From Bradyrhizobiaceae bacterium (GTDB taxonomy: Bacteria; Pseudomonadota; Alphaproteobacteria; Rhizobiales; Aestuariivirgaceae): 64,000 bases of DNA. Of the stretch, positions 11,064 through 21,353 are shown in pieces. The position numbers were made by a program, and so were the translations under genes. The stretch is from NCBI GenBank assembly GCA_947475225.1, contig CANJMQ010000001.1, positions 62,001 to 126,000 on the forward strand, written 5' to 3'. Every line of letters starts with the position of its first letter. Position 1 is the first letter of the stretch. The notes beneath the pieces are model-generated. The model did not search any database, was not told the DNA's origin, and saw only the letters and a list, made by a program, of their open reading frames with translations.

Positions 11064-12620
11064 TTAGCGTTTCAGCATAGACTTGATTTCACCATACCGC
11101 ATCGCGCCTGACACGTGGGCGAGCAAAAAATAGCTGATGATGCCGCCCGAGACGAGCACCGCAAGCCCCCAGGCGGCCGCCAGGAAGCCTGCGTGTTCTG
11201 CATAATTTCCCTGAAGAACCCAGGCTCCTGCCAGAAGCAATCCCCCCATCCCCAAGCCTGATGCGACAATCCGAGGCAGGCGGTGACGTGAGCGCTCGTC
11301 CAATGTGAATAGTCCACGCCGCGAGAGGGTGACACCCAGCAGTATCGTGTTCGTCCAGGCGGCAAGTGATGTCGCCAGCGCAATCCCGACATGGCCCATG
11401 AAGCGGGAGAGAAGAATACTTCCGACCACATTGACGACCACCGAAATGACCGCGAAACGCATCGGCGTCTTTGTATCCTCGCGGGCGTAGAAGCCGGGTT
11501 GGAAAACCTTGGAGAGCGAGAAGGCCACAAGTCCCGATGCAAACGCGAGCAGTGCCGGCGCCACTGCAAAGGTATCGGCGCGATCAAATGCACCGTGTTC
11601 GAAGACGGTGTGGATGATGGGGTGTGGTATTGCCATCAGAGCGATGGCCGCGGGAATGGTCAAGAACATCGAAAGTTCCAACGCGCGGTTCTGGCTGTTG
11701 AGAGCTCCTGTTTCATCGCCGGCCCGCAGGCGGCGTGACAGGTCTGGCAACAGCACCACGCCGATCGCCACGCCGATGACCCCCAGCGGCAACTGATAAA
11801 GCCGGTCGGCGTAATAGAGGAAGGCGACGGCCCCTGGCAGCGTCGTGGCGATCATGGTCGCCACGACCAGGTTGATTTGCATCACGCCACCCGAGACGAT
11901 ACCGGGAATGGACAGCTTGATGACCCGCTTGACGTCTGGAGTCAGCCGTGGCCAGCGTGGCACAAGACGCATACCTGCGCGGCGGCAGGCAATGGCAAGC
12001 AGCGCGTATTGCGCAATGCCTGAGGCAAATAAGCCCCAGGCGAAGATATAGCCTGTCTCAGGTGTATTACCGGTGGCAAGTATCCATGCCACCACGTTGG
12101 AGGCGATCATCACCACGTTAAGCAGAATGGGCGCCGCTGCAGCGGCAGTAAAGCGATTCAAGCTGTTCAGGACACCCGATTGCAGCGCTGTCAGCGACAT
12201 GAACAGCAGATAAGGAAAACAGATGCGGGTGAGGTCCACCGCCAGCCGAAAGGTTTCTCCGCTCGCCTTGAAGCCGGGAGCGATGACATAGATCACTACC
12301 GGCATGGCAATCATCGCTGCGGCCGAGAACACAATGAGCCAGGCGAGAAGGAAGGAAAAGACCTCGATAGCGAAATCCCGCGCCTTGGCTTCACCCTTAC
12401 CTTCAACGCACTTGGCGAAGAGCGGCACGAAGGCATTATTGAATGCACCTTCTGCAAACAGGGCACGGAACAGGTTCGGAAATCGTTGAGCTACAAAGAA
12501 AGCCTCTGCGACAAAGCTCGTTCCGAGGGCGAAAGCGATCAACTGATCCCGAACGAACCCCAAGACACGGCTGATGAGCGTGAGGCCGCCTACAGTTGCT
12601 GCCGATCTGAGCATCGACAT
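11064..12620 (-). CDS. murJ: Lipid II flippase MurJ
   Basis: MviN family: 'ISRVLGFVRDQLIAFALGTS...FVAQRFPNLFRALFAEGAFNNAFVP'. Confidence 0.95.
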   Translation of the reverse strand: MSMLRSAATVGGLTLISRVLGFVRDQLIAFALGTSFVAEAFFVAQRFPNLFRALFAEGAFNNAFVPLFAKCVEGKGEAKARDFAIEVFSFLLAWLIVFSAAAMIAMPVVIYVIAPGFKASGETFRLAVDLTRICFPYLLFMSLTALQSGVLNSLNRFTAAAAAPILLNVVMIASNVVAWILATGNTPETGYIFAWGLFASGIAQYALLAIACRRAGMRLVPRWPRLTPDVKRVIKLSIPGIVSGGVMQINLVVATMIATTLPGAVAFLYYADRLYQLPLGVIGVAIGVVLLPDLSRRLRAGDETGALNSQNRALELSMFLTIPAAIALMAIPHPIIHTVFEHGAFDRADTFAVAPALLAFASGLVAFSLSKVFQPGFYAREDTKTPMRFAVISVVVNVVGSILLSRFMGHVGIALATSLAAWTNTILLGVTLSRRGLFTLDERSRHRLPRIVASGLGMGGLLLAGAWVLQGNYAEHAGFLAAAWGLAVLVSGGIISYFLLAHVSGAMRYGEIKSMLKR

Positions 12621-12625
12621 AAGGG

Positions 12626-15388
12626 TCAGGCCTTTATCGGCGCTGGCTGCGCTGCTGGTTTGAGGATGTTGGCAAGCGCGTTCTCGATCTGCTTGTGGCG
12701 GGTCGTATTCTCGATCTTGGCACCCGTCAGGTCTGTCACGTAGAACACGTCCACTGCCTTCTCGCCAAATGTCGTAACATGTGCCGAGGCGATGTTGAGG
12801 TTGAGTTTGTAGAGGGCCTCAGTGAGATCATAAAGCAGGCCGATGCGGTCAAGACCGTTGATCTCGATAACCGTGAAGCGGTTTGAGGACTGGTTGTCAA
12901 TGATGACGCGCGGTTCCACCGTGAAGGCCTTGATGCGCTGCTGAGGCTTGTAGGCCTTCGCTACGGCTTCCTTCAGCCACAGTTCACCTCGCAAGGCTTT
13001 GCGCACCAGCTCTGCAATGCGTTCCGCCCGTCGGCGCTCGTCTTCTTCGTCCGGAAATTCACGCTGGATCAGTATGGTATCGAGTGCCATGCCATCCGTC
13101 GTCGTGAAGATCTGAGCGCCGGCGATGTTGGCGCCCGCCGCCGCGCAGGCGCCGGTGATGAGGGCCAGCAGTCTTGGATGGTCCGGGGTGTAGATCGAAA
13201 GTTCGGTGATGGCCGTGAAGGCATCAGTCTCGAAACTTGTGACAACACTTTTGGGAGAGGCTTCAGAGATCATCTCCGCATGTTTTACTTGCTTGTCGGT
13301 CGAGCTGCCGAGCCAGTAGGCGTCATAGTGGCGCGCGGCATAGGCCGTCTTCTGCTCGTCGCTCCAGCTTGGCATGCGCGCGAAGAATGCGCCTTGGGCG
13401 CCATTCACGCGCTCCTTGCGGGAGACGGCCGTGTGTCCGCCTGTCAGCACCGGTTCTGCTTCCGTGTAGAGTGTTCGCAACAACTGGCCCTTCCAGCCAT
13501 TCCACACGCCCGGTCCAACGGCCCGGATATCGGCAACCGTGAGGATGATCAGCAGTTTCAGACGCTCCACGCTCTGCACGACAGCGCAGAAGTCCAGGAT
13601 GGTCTTGAAATCGTTGAGATCGCGCATTTGCGCGGTTTCGCTCATCAGCAGGTGATGGCGGATCAGCCATGCCACGGTTTCCGTCTCGGAGGCCGTGAGC
13701 CCGAGCCGAGGGCAAAGTTCCCGCGCGATGCGTTCGCCAGCGATCGAATGGTCCTCCTTGCGGCCCTTGGCAATGTCATGCAGGAAAACGGCAACATAGA
13801 GGAGACGGCGGCTGGTGATCGTTGGGAAGATGGCCGTCGAGAGCGGATGATCCTCCGAGAGCCTGCCGCGCTCGATTGCCGAGAGGTGACCCACGGCGCG
13901 GATCAGATGCTCGTCCACCGTATAATGATGATACATGTTGAACTGCATCATCGCCACGATGCGGCCGAAGGCCGGGATGAAGCGGCCGAGCACACCCGCT
14001 TCGTTCATCATGCGCAGCACGATGTCTGGATTTTCGCTGGCAGTCAGCAGTTCGAGGAAGATCGCATTGGCTTCGGGATTGTCGAGGATGTTGCGGATGA
14101 GGCCCAGTGACTTGCGCAACAGTTTCAGCGCGTCGGGATGAATTTCCGCGCCGTGCCGACCCGCCACCGCGAAGAGTCGTATGATGTTGACTGGATTCTT
14201 TGTGAACACGTCAGGAGAGCTTGGCACCACGCGGCCGCTCTCGACACGGAAATCCGGAGCATCACGGAGCGTTCCGGATGTCTTCGAGATGAGCCGTCCA
14301 AGGACTCGCCCCAGCCCCGGTGCATCCTTGACCTGCTGGGCCTCGAGGCTGGCGCAGAGAATACGGGTGAGGTCACCCACGTCCTTGGCGACGAGAAAGT
14401 AGTGCTTCATGAAGCGTTCGACGTGCTTCAGCCCGCCATGCGCCTTGTATCCGAGACGCTCGGCAATGTCGGACTGGCGATCGAAGCTCAGCCTGTCGTT
14501 GCCGCGCTTCGAAAGGAAGTGCAGGTGGCAGCGTACTGCCCACAAGAAGCGCTCGCACTTCTTGAAGATGGCGAGTTCTTCATGGCTGAAGGCACCCTTC
14601 TCTGCAAGCTCGTCCGTGGCATTGGTCGCATAGATGAACTTGGCGATCCAGAATAGCGTGTTGAGGTCGCGGAGACCTCCCTTGCCGTCCTTTACGTCTG
14701 GCTCGACGATATAGCGACTCTCGCCTACCTTCAGGTGCCGGCGGTCGCGCTCGCCAAGCTTGTCAGCAATGAAATCCCTCGCACCCTTCGAAACGATCTC
14801 GCGGCGGAATTCGCTGGCAAGGCGCTCGAAAAGTGCTTCGTCACCACAGATGAACCGGGCTTCCAGTATGGCCGTAAGAATGGTGTTATCGGACTTCGCA
14901 AGCCTGATGCATTCATCGATGCTGCGTGTGGCGTGACCGACCTTCTGGCGCGTGTCCCACAGGCAGTAGAGAATGAATTCAACGATGTTCTGCACCCGCT
15001 CGGTCTGGCGCGTTGGGAGCACGAAGAGGAGGTCGATGTCAGAACCTGGCGCCAGCGTCCCGCGGCCGTAGCCACCGACAGCAACGACGGAAATCCGCTC
15101 TTCGGGTCCGTTCGACGGATACAGCGTTGTATTGGCAAGGTCAAAAAGGCTGCGGATGATCTCATCTTCGGTGACGCTCAGTGATTCCGCGCAGCGCGTG
15201 CCATCGCCATCGGCGATCAGCTGAGTTTCCGCCAATGCATGCGACTGTTCCAGAACAGCCTTCAGCACCTTCACAATAGCAGGACGCAAGCCGGCTTTTG
15301 TCGTGCCGTTCTCTGCTACCGCCGAAGCGAGTTCACCGCGTAACTGATCGGGTTTCACGAAGCGTTTCGGAGCAAGTGCGGCCCTCAC
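12626..15388 (-). CDS. glnD: [Protein-PII] uridylyltransferase
   Basis: 'AVGGYGRGTLAPGSDIDLLFV', HD domain 'LHDIAKGRKEDHS', C-terminal ACT domains. Confidence 0.95.
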   Translation of the reverse strand: MRAALAPKRFVKPDQLRGELASAVAENGTTKAGLRPAIVKVLKAVLEQSHALAETQLIADGDGTRCAESLSVTEDEIIRSLFDLANTTLYPSNGPEERISVVAVGGYGRGTLAPGSDIDLLFVLPTRQTERVQNIVEFILYCLWDTRQKVGHATRSIDECIRLAKSDNTILTAILEARFICGDEALFERLASEFRREIVSKGARDFIADKLGERDRRHLKVGESRYIVEPDVKDGKGGLRDLNTLFWIAKFIYATNATDELAEKGAFSHEELAIFKKCERFLWAVRCHLHFLSKRGNDRLSFDRQSDIAERLGYKAHGGLKHVERFMKHYFLVAKDVGDLTRILCASLEAQQVKDAPGLGRVLGRLISKTSGTLRDAPDFRVESGRVVPSSPDVFTKNPVNIIRLFAVAGRHGAEIHPDALKLLRKSLGLIRNILDNPEANAIFLELLTASENPDIVLRMMNEAGVLGRFIPAFGRIVAMMQFNMYHHYTVDEHLIRAVGHLSAIERGRLSEDHPLSTAIFPTITSRRLLYVAVFLHDIAKGRKEDHSIAGERIARELCPRLGLTASETETVAWLIRHHLLMSETAQMRDLNDFKTILDFCAVVQSVERLKLLIILTVADIRAVGPGVWNGWKGQLLRTLYTEAEPVLTGGHTAVSRKERVNGAQGAFFARMPSWSDEQKTAYAARHYDAYWLGSSTDKQVKHAEMISEASPKSVVTSFETDAFTAITELSIYTPDHPRLLALITGACAAAGANIAGAQIFTTTDGMALDTILIQREFPDEEDERRRAERIAELVRKALRGELWLKEAVAKAYKPQQRIKAFTVEPRVIIDNQSSNRFTVIEINGLDRIGLLYDLTEALYKLNLNIASAHVTTFGEKAVDVFYVTDLTGAKIENTTRHKQIENALANILKPAAQPAPIKA

Positions 15389-18099
15389 GATTGCCAGGCT
15401 CCCAGCAAGCTCTTGAGCTCATAGACCAGCGCCAGCGCATCCCGTGGTGTGAGTTCATCGGCGACAACCTGCGCGAGCTTGGTCTCGACGGCGCTTTCCC
15501 GGGGTGCGGGCGGCTGTGGCGCTGCAGCAAACAGCGGCAACTCATCGATGAGGCCTGCCGCGGGGGCCTTCGACCCTTCGCGTTCCAGCTTTTCCAATAC
15601 CTTTCTTGCCCGGCTGATCACCGCGGGTGGAAGCCCCGCGATCTGGGCCACATGAATGCCGTAGGAGCGATCGGCAACGCCTGCCACAACCTCATGCAGG
15701 AAGATGATCTCGTCCTGCCACTCCTTCACCTTCATCGTTGCATTGGCGAGGTGCGAAAGCCTGGACGCGAGCTGTGTCAGCTCGTGGTAGTGGGTGGCGA
15801 AGAGCGCACGGCACTTGTTCACGCCATGCAGATGCTCGAGTGTTGCCCAGGCTATGGAGAGGCCGTCATAGGTGGCGGTTCCACGGCCGATTTCGTCGAG
15901 AATCACGAAGGACTTCTCTGTGGCCTGGTTGAGGATTGCTGCCGTCTCCACCATTTCGACCATGAAGGTGGAGCGCCCGCGCGCCAGGTCGTCAGCAGCA
16001 CCCACACGGCTGAACAACCGGTCCACCGCACCAAGATGTGCATCCGTGGCTGGAATGAAGGATCCCATCTGCGCGAGGATGACAATCAGCGCATTCTGGC
16101 GGAGGTAGGTGGACTTGCCGGCCATGTTGGGGCCAGTGAGAAGGCAGAGACGCCTGGCGTCGCCTGATATCTCGCAGTCATTGGCAACGAACGAACCCGA
16201 TGCCTGGTCCTGCAGCGCGGCCTCGACCACTGGGTGCCGTCCGCCACGCACCGTGAAACAGGTTGAATCGTCGACGCGTGGACGAACGTAACGCCGCCGT
16301 TCAGCGACCTCGGCCAGCGCCGATGCCGCGTCGAGCTGTGCGGATGCATCGGCGATCTTCGAAAGGAGGTCGCGGCGCGCCGTGACGCGGGTACAGAGGG
16401 CGGAGAAGATTTCCTGCTCCAAGGCCAGTGCTCTTTCCGCTGCCGCTGCGATGCTCTGGTCCAGCGAGGCAAGTTCAGTGGTAACGAAGCGCATAGCGCT
16501 TGCGACCGTTTGGCGGTGGATGAACAAACCGGCCTTGTCGGGTGCCTGCAGCGCGGATGCCGAACTGGCTGGCACTTCAATAAAGTAGCCGAGCACATTG
16601 TTATGCTTCACCTTCAGCGACTTGACACCTGAAACTTCGCAATAGCGCGTCTGCAGGCCGGCGATCACATGGCGTGTTTCGTCACGAAGCGAGCGGTTCT
16701 CGTCAAGATCGACGGAATAACCTTTCTTCACGAAGCCACCGTCGCGCGCGAAGTTGGGCAGGTCTACGTCAAGTGCGGCATCGAGTTCACGTGCCAGGTC
16801 GAGATCGCTCCAACTCAGTGTCTCGCAGAGCGAGTCAAGGTTTTCGGGCAGACCGCCGATGGTTGCGCTGGCTGCCAGTCGGTGCGCAAGGTGGCCGGCG
16901 ATCATAAGTCCGTCACGTATTCCGGCAAGATCGCGCGGGCCACCGCGTCCGATGGTGACACGACCCAGGGCGCGCTCAAGATCAGGCATGGAGGTGAGTA
17001 GCTTGCGAGTGTCCTCACGAAGTGCGGCATCGGCGACGAAATGCGCCACATCGTCCAGCCGGCGGGCGATGGCGTAGGGGTCACATTGCGGGTTTGACAG
17101 CCTGGTCGCGATGCAGCGGGATCCCGCTGCCGTAACCGTCAGGTCGATCACGGAAAGGAGGCTGCCGCGCCGCTCGCCCGCCAGCGTGCGGGTAAGTTCG
17201 AGATTGGCGCGCGTCGCAGGGTCGATGAGCATGACCGAGGAAGCAACCTCGCGACGGGGCGGGCGAAGGTATGGCAGTTTACCGGCCTGGGTGATGACAA
17301 TATATTCGAGTAATCCGCCGAGTGCGGACACTTCGGCGCGCGAAAAATTGCCAAAGCCGTCCAGCGCCTTGACGTCAAACTGCTCCTTGAGCCGCCGCTC
17401 GGAGGCCAGAGAATCAAAGCGGACGGAAGGAAGTGGCGTTACCGGTGCACCAGCCCGGTCCAGCAAGCTGGTGAATTCGGGGTCGGCGAGCAGAGCGTCA
17501 GCGGCGATGATCTCACGGGGATCGAGCCGGGTGAGATCAGCGGACAGCCGTGTGGAGGCAGTCTGCATGACCGCCAGCTCACCTGAGCTGATGTCGGCCC
17601 AGGCAATGGCCATCTCGCCCGTTGCCTTGCTGCGGGTGACGCTCGCGAGGAAATTGTGGCTGCGGGAATCCAGCAGATTGTCCTCGGTCAGCGTGCCGGG
17701 GGTGACCAGGCGAACGACGTCGCGCTTCACCACTGACTTGGAGCCGCGTTTCCTTGCCTCGGCCGGGTCTTCAAGTTGCTCGCAGACGGCCACGCGGTGG
17801 CCCATGCGGATCAGTTTCTGGAGATAAGCGTCTGCGGCGTGAGCGGGTACGCCGCACATGGGGATGTCCTCGCCCAAATGCTTGCCGCGTCTGGTCAGCG
17901 TAATGCCGAGGGCAGTGGCTGCAATCTCCGCGTCTTCGAAGAAAAGCTCGTAGAAATCGCCCATGCGGAAGAACAGCAGGCTGCCCGGGTTCGCCTGTTT
18001 CAGAACCAGGAACTGTGCCATGACGGGCGTTGCGCGGCTGGAGGTCTCCTCCCCCGCTCCCTCGCCCATATGGTCCATCTCGGTCACGGTGCCTTCCAT
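15385..18099 (-). CDS. mutS: DNA mismatch repair protein MutS
   Basis: 'LLTGPNMAGKSTYLRQNALIVILAQMGSFIPA', 'DEIGRGTATYDGLSIAWA'. Confidence 0.97.
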   Translation of the reverse strand: MEGTVTEMDHMGEGAGEETSSRATPVMAQFLVLKQANPGSLLFFRMGDFYELFFEDAEIAATALGITLTRRGKHLGEDIPMCGVPAHAADAYLQKLIRMGHRVAVCEQLEDPAEARKRGSKSVVKRDVVRLVTPGTLTEDNLLDSRSHNFLASVTRSKATGEMAIAWADISSGELAVMQTASTRLSADLTRLDPREIIAADALLADPEFTSLLDRAGAPVTPLPSVRFDSLASERRLKEQFDVKALDGFGNFSRAEVSALGGLLEYIVITQAGKLPYLRPPRREVASSVMLIDPATRANLELTRTLAGERRGSLLSVIDLTVTAAGSRCIATRLSNPQCDPYAIARRLDDVAHFVADAALREDTRKLLTSMPDLERALGRVTIGRGGPRDLAGIRDGLMIAGHLAHRLAASATIGGLPENLDSLCETLSWSDLDLARELDAALDVDLPNFARDGGFVKKGYSVDLDENRSLRDETRHVIAGLQTRYCEVSGVKSLKVKHNNVLGYFIEVPASSASALQAPDKAGLFIHRQTVASAMRFVTTELASLDQSIAAAAERALALEQEIFSALCTRVTARRDLLSKIADASAQLDAASALAEVAERRRYVRPRVDDSTCFTVRGGRHPVVEAALQDQASGSFVANDCEISGDARRLCLLTGPNMAGKSTYLRQNALIVILAQMGSFIPATDAHLGAVDRLFSRVGAADDLARGRSTFMVEMVETAAILNQATEKSFVILDEIGRGTATYDGLSIAWATLEHLHGVNKCRALFATHYHELTQLASRLSHLANATMKVKEWQDEIIFLHEVVAGVADRSYGIHVAQIAGLPPAVISRARKVLEKLEREGSKAPAAGLIDELPLFAAAPQPPAPRESAVETKLAQVVADELTPRDALALVYELKSLLGAWQS

Positions 18100-18212
18100 A
18101 GCAGGAATCGACCAAAGAGGTACAAGCGAGGTTTTCGGAACGCTTGAGTGTCGTCCCCGGCCTCTCTAGTCTGGCTGCCAGACACTGGATAATTGTTATT
18201 TGGGGCAAAGAC

Positions 18213-20483
18213 ATGGACCAGAAGCCGCGCCGTCCGACCATCACCGACGAGGAGGCTCTCGAATTCCACCAGCGCGGCAAGCCCGGAAAGCTTGAAATCA
18301 CGCCCACCAAGCCCATGGCCACCCAGCGTGACCTGTCACTTGCCTACAGCCCGGGCGTTGCCGTTCCGGTCCGCAGGATCGCTGAAAATCCAGAATTGGC
18401 ATACGATTACACCGCAAAGGGCAATCTCGTGGCCGTGATTTCCAACGGCACTGCCATTCTTGGCCTCGGCGACCTCGGCGCATTGGCCTCAAAGCCGGTG
18501 ATGGAAGGCAAGGCCGTCTTGTTCAAGCGCTTTGCCGACGTCGATTCGATCGATCTTGAGGTCGATACCAAGGATGTCGAGCAGTTCATCAATGCGGTGC
18601 GCTATCTCGGCCCCTCCTTCGGCGGCATCAACCTCGAGGATATAAAGGCACCGGACTGCTTCATCATCGAGCAGCGCCTGCGCGAGATGATGGATATCCC
18701 CGTCTTCCATGACGACCAGCACGGCACCGCGATCATCGCCACGGCTGGCCTCATCAACGCTCTGCACCTCACGAAGCGTGACCTCAGGACCGCTAAAATC
18801 GTGTGCAATGGTGCAGGTGCTGCTGCGATTGCCTGCGTCGAGCTCATCAAGTCGCTGGGCGTCCCGAATGCCAACGTGATCCTCGCGGACTCCAAGGGTG
18901 TCGTCTACAAGGGCCGCACCGAAGGCATGAACCAGTGGAAATCGGCGCATGCCGTCGAAACCAAGGCACGGTCGCTGGCCGATGCCATGGATGGAGCGGA
19001 TGTATTCTTCGGCCTTTCAGTAGCCGGCGCCCTGACGCCCGCAATGGTAAAGAGCATGGCGGCGAACCCAATCATCTTCGCCATGGCAAACCCCGATCCT
19101 GAGATCACCCCCGAGGACGTGCTGCAGGTGCGGGAGGATGCGATCATGGCGACCGGGCGCTCCGACTACCCGAACCAGGTCAACAACGTACTCGGTTTTC
19201 CCTATATCTTCCGTGGTGCGCTGGATGTGCGTGCGCGAACCATCAATGACGAGATGAAGATCGCTGCTGCCCATGCCCTAGCGGGTCTCGCCCGCGAGGA
19301 TGTTCCCGATGAGGTGGCGGCCGCCTATCATGGACCCCGTCCGTCATTTGGCCGTGACTATCTTATTCCAGTGCCGTTTGATCCGCGGCTTATTTCAACC
19401 ATTCCGGTGGCGGTTGCCAAGGCAGCGATGGAAAGCGGCGTTGCACGCCGGCATATTGCTGATCTTGACGAGTACAGGCAGTCGCTCTCCGCCCGCCTTG
19501 ATCCTATCGCCGGCACGCTGCAGAGCGTATTTGGCAAGGTGCGCGTGGCGCCAAAGCGGGTGGTCTTCGCGGAAGGCGAGGAAGACCGCATGATTCGTGC
19601 CGCCAACAGCTATGCCAGCGCCGGATTGGGCCGTGCCATCCTCATCGGGCGTGAGGAGAAGATCCAGGAAACCATGGCAAGCAGTGGACTCGAACTCAAC
19701 GAGAATGTCGAGGTCTCCAATGCCCGGATCTCCGAGCGCAACGTCGACTATGCGAATTTCCTTTATGAGCGTCTGCAACGCAATGGCTTCCTTCTGCGCG
19801 ACTGCCAGCGCATGGTGAATCAGGACCGCAACGTCTTCGCCGCCTGCATGGTGGCGATGGGAGATGCCGATGCCATGGTGACCGGCCTCACCCGTAACTT
19901 CTCCGTCGCCCTCGATAATGTTCGGCAGGCCATCGACAACCGTCCAGGCCACCGCCCGATCGGAGTCTCCATGGCGCTTGTACGCGGGCGGACCGTGTTC
20001 ATTGCCGATACATCGATTCATGAACTGCCCTCACCCGAGGAGCTTGCCGATATCGCGCAGGAAGCCGCCGGTGTCGCACGGCGATTCGGCTACGAGCCGC
20101 GTGTGGCCTTCCTGTCGTACTCGACCTTTGGCTATCCGCGTGGTGAGCGTGCTGCCTATGTGCGCGATGCCGTGGGTGTCCTCGATCGTCGCAATGTCGA
20201 TTTCGAATATGATGGCGAAATGGGAGCTGACGTCGCGCTATCGCGCGAGGCGATGGCGCTCTATCCCTTCTGCCGCCTTACCGGTCCTGCCAATGTGCTG
20301 GTGATGCCGGCCGCACATTCGGCGTCAATCTCGACCAAGATGCTCCAGCAGTTAGGAGGCGTTACCGTTGTAGGCCCGCTGCTCACCGGCCTTGACCGTC
20401 CCGTCCAGATCGCGGCGATGTCGGCCACGACATCGGAAATTCTCAACCTGGCGGCCATCGCTGCCTATGACATCAACCGTTAG
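18213..20483 (+). CDS. maeB: NADP-dependent malic enzyme with C-terminal phosphotransacetylase-like domain
   Basis: '[22 protein letters not shown]' plus C-terminal PTA-like domain. Confidence 0.93.
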   Translation: MDQKPRRPTITDEEALEFHQRGKPGKLEITPTKPMATQRDLSLAYSPGVAVPVRRIAENPELAYDYTAKGNLVAVISNGTAILGLGDLGALASKPVMEGKAVLFKRFADVDSIDLEVDTKDVEQFINAVRYLGPSFGGINLEDIKAPDCFIIEQRLREMMDIPVFHDDQHGTAIIATAGLINALHLTKRDLRTAKIVCNGAGAAAIACVELIKSLGVPNANVILADSKGVVYKGRTEGMNQWKSAHAVETKARSLADAMDGADVFFGLSVAGALTPAMVKSMAANPIIFAMANPDPEITPEDVLQVREDAIMATGRSDYPNQVNNVLGFPYIFRGALDVRARTINDEMKIAAAHALAGLAREDVPDEVAAAYHGPRPSFGRDYLIPVPFDPRLISTIPVAVAKAAMESGVARRHIADLDEYRQSLSARLDPIAGTLQSVFGKVRVAPKRVVFAEGEEDRMIRAANSYASAGLGRAILIGREEKIQETMASSGLELNENVEVSNARISERNVDYANFLYERLQRNGFLLRDCQRMVNQDRNVFAACMVAMGDADAMVTGLTRNFSVALDNVRQAIDNRPGHRPIGVSMALVRGRTVFIADTSIHELPSPEELADIAQEAAGVARRFGYEPRVAFLSYSTFGYPRGERAAYVRDAVGVLDRRNVDFEYDGEMGADVALSREAMALYPFCRLTGPANVLVMPAAHSASISTKMLQQLGGVTVVGPLLTGLDRPVQIAAMSATTSEILNLAAIAAYDINR

Positions 20484-21243
20484 GCGCTCCGAAATGCACG
20501 AAATAGCGCGCATTTATGGTGGAAACGGGAAGGATGATCAGCACGTCAATGGTATTGAACTGGAGGTCGATCACCGCCCCGTCCCCTATATAGCATCCGA
20601 GCCTCAAGTACCCCTTGATCAGCGGCGGCAGGAGTTTGAGCGCCTGCCTCTGGTCGATCTTCTCCCGGGCGATGCGTCGCATATCGATACGATGTTCGGG
20701 TAGCGCGCGGACATTCCACTCTGGCGGTGCTGACGCTTCGGCAAGAAAACTCAGTGACAGAGCATGGCGATGTGGATCGATTCCCTCCAGACTTGCGCAG
20801 CCGAGCATCACATGCATGTCGTGGGCGCGAACGTAGTTCCAGATGCCTTGCCAGAGAAGCTCTACCACTGGTTTGGTGCGGTAGGGTTTCAGAACACAGG
20901 AGCGGCCAAGTTCGAGAAAACGCAGGTCAGGATGCGCTGCGATTACCGGCGCAATGTCAAATTCGGCCTGCGTATAGAAGCCCCCGCTGGCAACAGCGAC
21001 CTCCTGCCGCAGCAGGCGGTAGGTTCCGATCAATTCGCCATCCTGAAGGAGAATAGTATCGCCCTCGGCCATTGCGCCCCGCCGCACGACCACGAGATGA
21101 TCGCAGATCGCATCAAATCTGTCGCCATCCAAACGGCGCCCTGCCATCTCGGGCGTCGGGATGGCGCCCAGCTCTTCGTAGAAAACCCTGTAGCGAAGCT
21201 GTTGGCATGCTGCGATCTCGTCAAGCCCGCTGGCTTGACGCAA
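20473..21243 (-). CDS. OlsB-like/hemolysin-type N-acyltransferase; annotated start uncertain
   Basis: 'LRYRVFYEELGA...DGDRFDAICDHLVVV...GTYRLLRQ...FLELGRSCVLKPYRTKPVVELLW'. Confidence 0.8.
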   Translation of the reverse strand: MRQASGLDEIAACQQLRYRVFYEELGAIPTPEMAGRRLDGDRFDAICDHLVVVRRGAMAEGDTILLQDGELIGTYRLLRQEVAVASGGFYTQAEFDIAPVIAAHPDLRFLELGRSCVLKPYRTKPVVELLWQGIWNYVRAHDMHVMLGCASLEGIDPHRHALSLSFLAEASAPPEWNVRALPEHRIDMRRIAREKIDQRQALKLLPPLIKGYLRLGCYIGDGAVIDLQFNTIDVLIILPVSTINARYFVHFGAPNG

Positions 21244-21353
21244 AAGCAGTTCGCCTTTTTCGGCGCGTATGTTCGTAGATGTCTGCAGCGTAAATCACTC
21301 CCGGAGGAGTGTTTGCCACAGACAACCGCGCCGTGAAAGTTTCCTGAAGACCC

